The notes under the pieces are model-generated. The model was not told the DNA's origin, searched no databases, and was given only the letters and a program-made list of their open reading frames with translations. From Flaviflexus salsibiostraticola (GTDB lineage: Bacteria > Actinomycetota > Actinomycetes > Actinomycetales > Actinomycetaceae), in contig NZ_CP034438.1 in the NCBI RefSeq assembly GCF_003952265.1, forward strand, positions 62,001 to 126,000: 64,000 nucleotides of DNA. Direction: 5' to 3'. This document shows, piece by piece, positions 17,106-24,248 of this stretch (position 1 is its first letter; each line of letters begins with the position of its first letter). The translations under genes were made by a program, and so were the position numbers.

Positions 17106-18948
17106 TGTTCTCGATGCCGTCGTCGACTCGATCGGCGGCAGCCGCCGAGAGGGGCAGGTCGAGATGGCGGAGGCCGTCTACGATGCCCTCGACGGCGGCG
17201 GGCATCTGCTCGTCCAGGCCGGCACCGGTACCGGCAAGTCCATGGGCTATCTCGTGCCCGTCGCAATGTGGTGCGCGAAGACCGGCGGCCGCGCCATCGT
17301 CTCCACGGCGACGCTCGCCCTCCAGCGGCAGATCACGCAGGAGGATGCCCCCCGCGTCGTCGACGCTGTCGCCGAGGCAACAGGCGTGCGCGTCAAGACG
17401 GCCCTGCTCAAGGGCTGGCAGAACTACGCCTGCCTGAAGAGGATCAACCAGGACGGTCAGGAGGCCCTCTTCGGCGATGGTGAGGCGACCCGCATGGGGG
17501 AGCAGGTCGTTCGGGCCCGTCAGTGGGCGCTCGAGTCCGAAACGGGCGACCGGGATGCTCTTGTCCCCGGGGTTCCTGATCTCGTGTGGCGCCAGATCTC
17601 GGTGTCGAAGCAGGAGTGTGACGGCCGGGAATGCCCCCTGTTCACCGAGTGCTTCCCTGAGAAGGCAAGGCAGGCCGCCATGGAGGCGGACATCGTCATC
17701 ACCAACCACGCGATGCTGGGGGTTCAATCCTCGGGTATCGAGGTGCTGCCCCCTGCCGGAGCCATCGTCGTCGACGAGGCGCACGACCTCGTCGGCCGCG
17801 TCACCAACCAGTTGACGATCCGCATCGGCTCCTCCGACATCTCTCGCATCTCCCGGATGATGCGGGGGCTGGGCAAGCTCGATTCCGAGTTCGTCCGCCA
17901 TGGCGACAGTCTTCTCGCCGCCCTGAAGGACGTCGACGGGCGCATGCGACTCATCCCGGACTCCGTGCGGGAGTCCCTGGGCGCGATGGCTCGCGCGCTC
18001 AAGGAATCGTGCGAGTCGGAGCAGTGGGCCAAAGCCTTCATGAAGGACGTCGACGATCTGCTCGCCGATGATGGGTGCGTCGTGTGGGCCTCGGAGCAGA
18101 CCCTCTATGGAGCTCCTCTCGACGTGGCCGGCCCAATCGCCGACAAGATCTTCGCCGAACGAGCCACGGTGCTCACCTCGGCGACCCTCGAGGTCGGGGG
18201 CTCCTTCAAGCCGATGGCGCATCAGGTTGGCCTCGCTTTTCCCAGTCAGGGGCCATGGGAAGGAATCGACGTCGGATCGCCCTTCGACTACGGCAGACAG
18301 GGAATCCTCTACGTCGGCGCCGATCTGCCGCCGCCCGGCCGCGACGGCCAGAGTGACGAGGCCCTCGAGCGGATGGCAGAGCTCATCCGCTCCTCGGGAG
18401 GTGGAGCGCTCGGCCTGTTCTCATCCCGGCGCGGCGCCGAAGCCGCGGCCGAGTACCTGCGCAAGCACCTGGACGTTCCGATCCTCTGCCAGGGCGAGGA
18501 CCAGCTGTCGACTCTCGTCGACCAGTTCAAGGCGGATGAGCACTCATGCCTCATCGGTACGCTGTCGCTGTGGCAGGGGATCGACATTCCCGGCCCCGCG
18601 TGTCGCCTCGTCCTCATCGATCGGATCCCATTCCCCCGGCCGGACGACCCCGTCTCGCAGGCGCGGACAGAGCAGATCTCCCGGCACGGCGGGAACGGTT
18701 TCATGCAGGTGTCGGCGACGCACGCCGCCATTCTCCTGGCACAGGCCGCTGGCCGGTTGCTGCGGAGTACGAGCGATCGCGGTGTCGTCGCCGTCTTCGA
18801 TTCTCGTCTCCTCACGAAGGCATACGGCGCGTACCTGAGGGCGGGGATGCCGCCCATGTGGCCGACCTCCGACCTGGAGATCGCCAAGACGTCACTCGAG
18901 CGCCTGAGTCAGAGCCTCGTGACGACGGAGCAGAGCAGCAGGGCATAG
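17092..18948 (+). CDS. dinG: DinG-type ATP-dependent DNA helicase
   Basis: An XPD/DinG-like superfamily 2 helicase of about 618 residues. Walker A GTGTGKS lies at residues ~44-50, and the DEAH box (VVDEAHDL) at ~226. Four Cys residues between motifs Ia and II (YACLKR, ECDGRECPLFTEC) probably hold an iron-sulfur cluster. The C-terminal helicase half ends with LLAQAAGRLLRS, the QxxGRxIR motif. GTG 17092 or 17098 gives the best N-terminus; both overlap the end of hflX. It converges with lexA, and two weak hairpins (18955-18986) may end both transcripts. No SOS box is seen upstream. Confidence 0.9.
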   Translation: MPVIDVLDAVVDSIGGSRREGQVEMAEAVYDALDGGGHLLVQAGTGTGKSMGYLVPVAMWCAKTGGRAIVSTATLALQRQITQEDAPRVVDAVAEATGVRVKTALLKGWQNYACLKRINQDGQEALFGDGEATRMGEQVVRARQWALESETGDRDALVPGVPDLVWRQISVSKQECDGRECPLFTECFPEKARQAAMEADIVITNHAMLGVQSSGIEVLPPAGAIVVDEAHDLVGRVTNQLTIRIGSSDISRISRMMRGLGKLDSEFVRHGDSLLAALKDVDGRMRLIPDSVRESLGAMARALKESCESEQWAKAFMKDVDDLLADDGCVVWASEQTLYGAPLDVAGPIADKIFAERATVLTSATLEVGGSFKPMAHQVGLAFPSQGPWEGIDVGSPFDYGRQGILYVGADLPPPGRDGQSDEALERMAELIRSSGGGALGLFSSRRGAEAAAEYLRKHLDVPILCQGEDQLSTLVDQFKADEHSCLIGTLSLWQGIDIPGPACRLVLIDRIPFPRPDDPVSQARTEQISRHGGNGFMQVSATHAAILLAQAAGRLLRSTSDRGVVAVFDSRLLTKAYGAYLRAGMPPMWPTSDLEIAKTSLERLSQSLVTTEQSSRA

Positions 18949-19003
18949 CAGCTTCGCCGCGCTCCGGCGGAGTCACATGCGGTGACGATGTGCGCCTCGG
19001 GGA

Positions 19004-19651
19004 TCAGAGGGCGCGGATCACGGTGACAACACGGCCGAGGATTGTCGACCTGTCGCCGGGAATCGGGGCATACGCGGGGTTCTGCGGAAGCAGCCAGACG
19101 TGTCCGTCCTTCCGGTCGAACGTCTTGACGGTGGCTTCGTCGTCGATGAGTGCGGCGACGATGTCGCCCTTCTCGGCGACCTGCTGGCGTCGGACGACGA
19201 CCCAGTCGCCATCGAAGATGCCGACGTCGATCATGGAATCGCCGGAGACTTCGAGCATGAACATCTCACCGGTGCCCGTCATCTGACGGGGAATCGAGAA
19301 GACCTCCTCAACCATCTGGTCGGCGAGGATGGGTGAGCCGGCGGCGATGCGGCCGACGAGGGGGACCTCAACTGAGTCGGCGTGGGAGAACCCGAGTTCG
19401 ATCGGGGGATTCTGCCCCGGCATTGCCTCGAGCGCGGCATCGGTCAACATGAGGGTGCGGGGCCTGCGCGGGTCGCGCTCGATGAGGCCCTTCTTCTCCA
19501 GCGCGTCGAAGTGGTACTTGACCGAGGAGGGGCTCGAGAGGCCGATGCCGGTGCACGTCTCCCTCACGGTTGGGGCGTACCCATTGTCGGCGATGAACTG
19601 TCGCAGGAACTCGAGAATCGTCAGCTGCCGTCCCGAGGGCTTCTCGCTCAT
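19004..19651 (-). CDS. lexA: SOS repressor LexA
   Basis: A 215-residue repressor of the DNA-damage regulon. The N-terminal winged helix-turn-helix covers residues ~1-70. The cleavage site is the Ala104-Gly105 bond in RIAAGSP. The catalytic dyad is Ser139 (SGDSM) and Lys176 (ATVKTF). ATG 19651 is chosen because AGGAG lies 5 nt upstream. Its promoter carries a LexA box, so it is autoregulated. It is divergent from a small SOS-boxed gene and nrdR, the common actinobacterial arrangement. Confidence 0.97.
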   Translation of the reverse strand: MSEKPSGRQLTILEFLRQFIADNGYAPTVRETCTGIGLSSPSSVKYHFDALEKKGLIERDPRRPRTLMLTDAALEAMPGQNPPIELGFSHADSVEVPLVGRIAAGSPILADQMVEEVFSIPRQMTGTGEMFMLEVSGDSMIDVGIFDGDWVVVRRQQVAEKGDIVAALIDDEATVKTFDRKDGHVWLLPQNPAYAPIPGDRSTILGRVVTVIRAL

Positions 19652-19708
19652 GCTCACTCCTGCACCGTGGACCCGGAATCTGTCCGAACCGCTTTCTAAG
19701 TTGTGACA

Positions 19709-19800
19709 AGGATATGCGGAGTCGACAGAGACAATCAAACACTTGTTCTAATCGGCATGTCGTGTATAAGATGCAAACAGATGTTCGAGAACAAACGTTC
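19709..19800. promoter_or_regulatory. Divergent SOS control region of lexA and the small membrane-protein gene
   Basis: Minus strand: -35 TTGATT (19738-19733) and -10 TATCCT (19714-19709) for lexA. Plus strand: -35 TTGTTC (19743-19748) and -10 TATAAG (19765-19770) for the small gene. SOS box 1, AAACACTTGTTC (19737-19748, one mismatch to GAAC-N4-GTTC), overlaps both -35 elements. SOS box 2, GAACAAACGTTC (19789-19800), is a perfect match just downstream of the plus-strand start. Confidence 0.8.
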
Positions 19801-19817
19801 GACAGAGGAGTCAGATC

Positions 19818-20096
19818 ATGGGTGCTGTGCTCGACAGAAGGTCACACGCAGGGACGCTGAGGCCGGTTGATCTCCCGCGGCTGCGCGCCGTATCGGCTCG
19901 CGCTCCCATCGATGTCCCCGCACTGACCGTGACCCGCCCCGAGCGAGTCGAGCTTCAGGCCGTGCCGGACATCGCCCCGGAGCATGAGCGTGATCTTGGA
20001 GGAATGGAGCGGCTGGTGGGCGTGCTCAAGGTCGGCATCATCGCCTCCGCCAGCGCAGCCTTTGCGTTCGGTCTTGAGCTCTGGCTCACTTTCTAG
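19818..20096 (+). CDS. SOS-boxed small single-span membrane protein
   Basis: A 92-residue protein with a basic, Pro-rich N-terminus and one C-terminal membrane helix (residues ~68-90, VLKVGIIASASAAFAFGLEL). It ends two residues after that helix. GAGGAG precedes ATG 19818. The slot between lexA and nrdR in other actinobacteria usually encodes a LysM protein that blocks division or remodels the wall under SOS (Rv2719c, DivS type). This one has the membrane anchor but no LysM domain. Two LexA boxes precede it, so damage induction is expected. A role as a division inhibitor is inference. Confidence 0.7.
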   Translation: MGAVLDRRSHAGTLRPVDLPRLRAVSARAPIDVPALTVTRPERVELQAVPDIAPEHERDLGGMERLVGVLKVGIIASASAAFAFGLELWLTF

Positions 20097-20103
20097 GTCA
20101 GTG

Positions 20104-20109
20104 TAAAGT
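20104..20109 (+). promoter_or_regulatory. -10 hexamer TAAAGT of nrdR, leaderless type
   Basis: TAAAGT ends 6 nt before the GTG start of nrdR and no Shine-Dalgarno intervenes. I see no clear NrdR box pair in the few bases available. Confidence 0.5.
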
Positions 20110-20115
20110 GAAAGG

Positions 20116-20580
20116 GTGCACTGTCCTTTCTGCCACAATACTGATTCCCGAGTCATCGACTCCCGTTCTCTCGATGACGGGCAGGCGATCCGGCGCCGGC
20201 GGGAATGTCCCGCGTGCAAACGCCGATTCACAACCACTGAGACGGCGTCCCTCGTCGTCGTCAAGCGTTCCGGCGCGACCGAGCCGTTCTCCCGCGAAAA
20301 GATCATAGCCGGGGTATGGAAGGCCTGTCAGGGTCGCCCAGTCTCCCGCAGTGACCTCGCGGTTCTCGCGAGCCAGGTGGAAGAGGCGGTGCGCGCATCA
20401 GGAGCCGCCCACATCAACTCGGACGACATCGGCCGAGTCATTCTCGGCCCGCTCCGCGACCTCGACCAGATCGCTTACCTGCGATTCGCGTCCGTCTATT
20501 CGAACTTCGAAACGCTCGACGACTTCCAGCACGCCATTGAAGAGCTTCGCGCAGGTGGATCCAAGGAGTCTGAGGACTGA
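20116..20580 (+). CDS. nrdR: Transcriptional repressor NrdR
   Basis: A 154-residue ATP/dATP-responsive repressor of ribonucleotide reductase genes. Cys3, Cys6, Cys31 and Cys34 form the N-terminal zinc ribbon (HCPFC, ECPAC). Residues ~48-138 form an ATP-cone with [17 protein letters not shown] at its start. The family's GTG/ATG-Cys start (MHCPFC) fixes the start codon. Its targets, the nrd genes, are not in this window. Tandem hairpins separate it from the convergent acyl-CoA ligase. Confidence 0.97.
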   Translation: MHCPFCHNTDSRVIDSRSLDDGQAIRRRRECPACKRRFTTTETASLVVVKRSGATEPFSREKIIAGVWKACQGRPVSRSDLAVLASQVEEAVRASGAAHINSDDIGRVILGPLRDLDQIAYLRFASVYSNFETLDDFQHAIEELRAGGSKESED

Positions 20581-20617
20581 CCTTGCCTCTCCTGCAGACG
20601 GAGTTCCACGACTAGAT

Positions 20618-20649
20618 GAGTGCCGCCGCCCTGTTGGGCGGCGGCACTC
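20618..20649. terminator. Bidirectional terminator hairpin 1
   Basis: A perfect 14-bp stem (GAGTGCCGCCGCCC and its complement) with a TGTT loop, about 37 nt after the nrdR stop, in a convergent gap. Confidence 0.8.
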
Positions 20650-20659
20650 TTGGCTTCAC

Positions 20660-20684
20660 GGGTGGCCGATCACATCGGCCACCC
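20660..20684. terminator. Bidirectional terminator hairpin 2
   Basis: An 11-bp stem (GGGTGGCCGAT and its complement) with a 3-nt loop, just before the end of the convergent acyl-CoA ligase gene. Confidence 0.7.
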
Positions 20685-20692
20685 GGCTTTCA

Positions 20693-22522
20693 TCAATTCT
20701 GCGGGGGTGTCGGTCCCTGCTCGTCGTCGTTCGCGGGCTCCGGAGCCGATTGCTGGTTCCTGCCCTCCTGCGGGCGGGTGCGCTCCTCGATCCGCTCGCG
20801 CAGTTCGGTGGCGCGTCCCTTGAGATCATCGCCCGTGGCGGAAAGCTTCTTGCGCCACACACCAGCCTGTAATTCGAGGTCCTGGAGCTGGTCGCGCACC
20901 GAGCGCCTCATGACCTTGCCGAGCTGGGAGCGGGGGAGTTCATCCATGATCGCGATCGAGCGCGGCATCGAATAATGGGAGAGCTTGTCCTGGGTCCACT
21001 TTCGAACGTTTTCGAGGTCAATCGAGGCACCGGGCTCGAGAACGAGCGCGGCAACGACAGCCTCGCCGCGGCTGCCGTCGGGCATGCCGACGACCGCGAC
21101 ATCGTGGATGCCGGGCATCGATCGCACCGCCTCCTCGACCTGTGACGGGTAGATGTTGAAGCCGGAGGTGATGATGAGCTCCTTGCGGCGATCCGCCATG
21201 ACGAGGAGCCCGTCATCCATCCGCACGAGATCTCCCGTGCGCAGCCACTCGCCGTCGACGAGGGTCTGCTCGGTCTCTTCGGGGTTGTTGAGGTAGCCGA
21301 CGAAGATATTCGGCCCGCGCACGAGGAGCTCGCCGATCTCGCCCTCGGGAACCTCATTCTCGATGTTCTCCGGGTCGACGATCTTGACGTCGACGGACGG
21401 GAACGGCAGTCCGAGGGTTGACGGCCTGCGGGCGGCGGAGACGGGGGAGCCGGAGATGACCGGCGAGGCCTCTGTCATACCGTAGCCCTCGATGAGAAGG
21501 GAATCTGTCGCCTCTTCCCAGCGTCGGGCGAGGTCCGGATCGAGCGGCATAGCCCCCGAGACGGAGTAGCGCAGCTTCGTGAATGGCTTATCTCCGTTGA
21601 AGGCCTGGAGGATGCGCTCATACATCGGCGGGACACCGCCGAAGAACGTGATCGGGTGCCTCTTGTTCGCCGCAATGAGCATCTCCGGGTCGAATGACGG
21701 AAGCACGTTCTGAGTTGCGGCGAGTCCGATCGAGAGGATGAGGGACAGTATCATGCCGAATGCGTGGAAGAACGGCAGGATCGATCCAACGGTCTCCTTT
21801 CCGCGCTCGAATTGGAGCCAGGCGATGACCTGCTCGAAGTTCGACATGAGATTGAAGTGGGTGAGGCAGACGGCCTTCGGGGAGCCCGTCGTGCCACCCG
21901 TGTGCAGATAGACGGCCACGTCGTGGAGGTCGGGACCCTCTGCGACGAAGGAGGACGGCGCGGAGGCCACCATCTTCTCGAAGGAGTAGACGTGGGCGGG
22001 CACCCTGCCCCTCATCTTGTCGCGCTGTGCGCGGGCCGCCTTGACCGGTAGCTTGAGGAGCATCCGTGAGCGCCTCGGCAGGGCCGCCGTCAGATTGACG
22101 GCGATGATCGTCCGGCCGGGCAGCATGTCGGCGAGGTCGACGAGCGTCTTCTCCCAGCCGACGACCACCTGGGCGCCATCGTTCTCGATCTGCGCGACGA
22201 GCTCCTTCGCGGGGGCGAGCGGGTTGTGCTCGGCGAGGATCGCGCCGATCGACCAGGTCGCGTAGGCGAGCGCCACATGCTGTGTGCAGTTCGGGAGGAT
22301 CGCGGCGACCACGTCGCCGCGCTTGATGCCGGCCAGCGTCAGCATCGAGGCGGTCTTGCGAACCATCTCTCCGAGCTCTGCGTAGCTGGTCTTCTCACCG
22401 ATGAAGTCGATGGCATGGCGGGTCGGGAAGTCCGCCACTGCCCGATCGAGCAGATCGGGAAGCGGTTTCGTTGGAAGCTCGATCTCATCCGGGACACCCG
22501 GAGAGTAATGCTGACGGGCCAT
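20693..22522 (-). CDS. Long-chain fatty acid--CoA ligase (FadD-like)
   Basis: A 609-residue AMP-forming acyl-CoA synthetase. The AMP-binding P-loop LHTGGTTGSPKA is near residue 215. GYGMTEASP lies near 350 and the hinge region GEWLRTGDL near 435. The family FAAL insertion is not apparent, so CoA thioester formation is expected. A ~45-residue polar C-terminal tail (Glu, Gln, Pro) extends beyond the domain. The ATG at 22522 has AGGAG about 7 nt upstream; 33 nt of in-frame extension are rejected. A palindromic candidate operator precedes it. Substrate chain length is not readable. Confidence 0.88.
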   Translation of the reverse strand: MARQHYSPGVPDEIELPTKPLPDLLDRAVADFPTRHAIDFIGEKTSYAELGEMVRKTASMLTLAGIKRGDVVAAILPNCTQHVALAYATWSIGAILAEHNPLAPAKELVAQIENDGAQVVVGWEKTLVDLADMLPGRTIIAVNLTAALPRRSRMLLKLPVKAARAQRDKMRGRVPAHVYSFEKMVASAPSSFVAEGPDLHDVAVYLHTGGTTGSPKAVCLTHFNLMSNFEQVIAWLQFERGKETVGSILPFFHAFGMILSLILSIGLAATQNVLPSFDPEMLIAANKRHPITFFGGVPPMYERILQAFNGDKPFTKLRYSVSGAMPLDPDLARRWEEATDSLLIEGYGMTEASPVISGSPVSAARRPSTLGLPFPSVDVKIVDPENIENEVPEGEIGELLVRGPNIFVGYLNNPEETEQTLVDGEWLRTGDLVRMDDGLLVMADRRKELIITSGFNIYPSQVEEAVRSMPGIHDVAVVGMPDGSRGEAVVAALVLEPGASIDLENVRKWTQDKLSHYSMPRSIAIMDELPRSQLGKVMRRSVRDQLQDLELQAGVWRKKLSATGDDLKGRATELRERIEERTRPQEGRNQQSAPEPANDDEQGPTPPQN

Positions 22523-22538
22523 CTTGATCTCCTCACGC

Positions 22539-22565
22539 AAAATTATGGAACGCACTCCATTTTGC
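22539..22565. promoter_or_regulatory. Inverted repeat upstream of fadD-like gene, candidate operator
   Basis: CAAAATTATGGA (22539-22550) and TCCATTTTG (22557-22565) form an imperfect inverted repeat around ACGCAC. It is an AT-rich island 16 nt before the fadD-like start, in the gap after serA. TetR- or GntR-type lipid regulators bind such sites; the regulator is not in this window. Confidence 0.4.
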
Positions 22566-22579
22566 CATGCGGAGCGACG

Positions 22580-23788
22580 TCAGTCTCGAGAAAGCACCCT
22601 CAGACGGATGGTCTCCTCGGCTTCGGCGAGCTCAGCGACGGCTTCCTCTGGAATGTTCGACGAGATGTCGGTCACCGAGTAGCCCACCTGGCCCTGCGTT
22701 GCGAGCTGCTGGGCGTCGATGTTGGCACCCGATTCCGCGAAAATCCGGTTGACCTTCGCCAGGGCGCCCGGCATGTTCGAGTGCACCCAGGCTATCCGGT
22801 ACCGTGCGGATTTGGCAGGGGAGTCGACGATCTGCGGCATATTGATCGACATGTCGGTCGCGCCCTTGCGGTAATAGGACACAAGCTTTTCGGACACGAA
22901 CAGGCCGATGGCCCGCTGCGCCTCCTCGGTCGAGCCGCCGACGTGAGGCGTGAGGATGACATTGGGCAGGCCCGTGAGGACCGAATCGAAGTGATCGCCG
23001 TTGGCGCGGGGCTCAGTCGGGAAGACGTCGACACCGGCACCCGCGATCGAACCGTCTTCGATTCGGGCGGCGAGCGCATCGATATCGACGAGGAAGCCGC
23101 GCGACAGGTTGAGGAAAATCGCTCCGGGCTTCATCATCGCGAACTCCTTCTCGCCGAAGAGGTTCCTGTTGGAGGCGCGGCCGTCGACGTGGATGGAGAC
23201 GATGTCGGCGACCTCGAGGAGCTCCTCCATCGAGTTCATGCGGCGAGCGTTGCCGATGATGAGCTTCTCGGCCGTGTCGTAGAAGACGACCCTCATGCCG
23301 AGCGCCTCGGCGACGACCGAGAGCTGCATACCGATGTTGCCGAAACCGATGATGCCGAGAGTGCGACCACGGACCTCGTGGGCGCCGACGGCGGACTTCT
23401 CCCAGATGCCACGGTGCAGCGCATCGTTCTGGACAGGAAGGCGGCGCGAGAGCGAGATGATCTCGCCGATGGCCAGCTCGACAACGGATCGCGTATTCGA
23501 GTACGGGGCGTTGAAGACGGCGACGCCGCGGTTCGTGGCGGCCTCGAGGTCGATCTGGTTGGTGCCGATCGCGAAGGTGCCGATGGCGAGCAGATCGGGG
23601 TGTGCGTCGATGACCTTCTGGGTCACCTCGGTCTTCGATCGGATGCCCAGCATGTCGAAGCCCTCGAGGGCCTCGATGAGGTCGGACTCGTCGAGCGCAC
23701 CGTGGTGGCGCACGACCTCGATGCCGGCGCGGACGAACGCGGCATCAGCATTTGAATGGGGATTTTCAAGAAGCAGGGCACGGGTCAT
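22580..23788 (-). CDS. serA: D-3-phosphoglycerate dehydrogenase, ACT-domain form
   Basis: A 402-residue NAD-dependent dehydrogenase for the first step of serine synthesis. The Rossmann motif GFGNIGMQ is near residue 155. Catalytic Arg, Glu and His lie in NLSRGFLVD, FPTEP and TPHVGGS. Residues ~325-400 form a C-terminal ACT domain (WVHSNMPGALAKVNRIF) for serine feedback. The length fits the E. coli-type enzyme; the long actinobacterial type has an extra domain that is absent here. The start is the ATG of MTRALLLENPH. Confidence 0.92.
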   Translation of the reverse strand: MTRALLLENPHSNADAAFVRAGIEVVRHHGALDESDLIEALEGFDMLGIRSKTEVTQKVIDAHPDLLAIGTFAIGTNQIDLEAATNRGVAVFNAPYSNTRSVVELAIGEIISLSRRLPVQNDALHRGIWEKSAVGAHEVRGRTLGIIGFGNIGMQLSVVAEALGMRVVFYDTAEKLIIGNARRMNSMEELLEVADIVSIHVDGRASNRNLFGEKEFAMMKPGAIFLNLSRGFLVDIDALAARIEDGSIAGAGVDVFPTEPRANGDHFDSVLTGLPNVILTPHVGGSTEEAQRAIGLFVSEKLVSYYRKGATDMSINMPQIVDSPAKSARYRIAWVHSNMPGALAKVNRIFAESGANIDAQQLATQGQVGYSVTDISSNIPEEAVAELAEAEETIRLRVLSRD

Positions 23789-23846
23789 TGCTCTATCTTC
23801 GCGCCACCGGCGCCGCCTCGGCAAATGAAACCCATCTGCTGAGAAG

Positions 23847-24248
23847 CTATGCGTCGAAGATCTCTCGAGCCGACGGATCGCACTCGTCGAGGAATGCGGA
23901 GATCCGGTCGACTTCGGCTGTCTCGCCGATTGCCGCGGCGGCGCGGCCGAGGCAATGGAGCGCCTGGAGGAAACCGCGGTTCGGTTCATGTGAGGCAGGG
24001 ACGGGGCCCTTGCCCCGCCAACCAGCCCTGCGCAGCGCGTCGAGGCCGCGGTGATAGCCGACTCGTGCGTATGCATAGGAATCGAGCTCGCGGCCCTCGG
24101 TCCAGGCCAGCTCCGCGAGTCGCGCCCACGCGAGGGGCGACTGCGGATGCCGGCGGGCGACCTCGTCGGGTGCTGCGCTCTCGATGAGCGCGCGAACCTC
24201 AGGCTCGTCAGGCAGGTGCGTGGCCTCAGGGCCGATTGAGATGTGCAT
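23847..24248 (-). CDS. DUF3151 family protein
   Basis: A 133-residue conserved actinobacterial protein of unknown function. It is helical with a TPR-like look (SPLAWARLAELAW, YAYARVGYHRGLDALRRAGWRG) that matches DUF3151. Its ATG overlaps the stop of the upstream helD-like gene by one base, so the two are co-transcribed. No catalytic motif is visible. Confidence 0.82.
   Translation of the reverse strand: MHISIGPEATHLPDEPEVRALIESAAPDEVARRHPQSPLAWARLAELAWTEGRELDSYAYARVGYHRGLDALRRAGWRGKGPVPASHEPNRGFLQALHCLGRAAAAIGETAEVDRISAFLDECDPSAREIFDA

Noticed and set aside
20867..22522. Acyl-CoA ligase as a mycolic or polyketide FAAL (adenylate-forming only)
   Set aside because: No FAAL insertion or neighbouring polyketide synthase is visible, so an ordinary acyl-CoA ligase is more likely.
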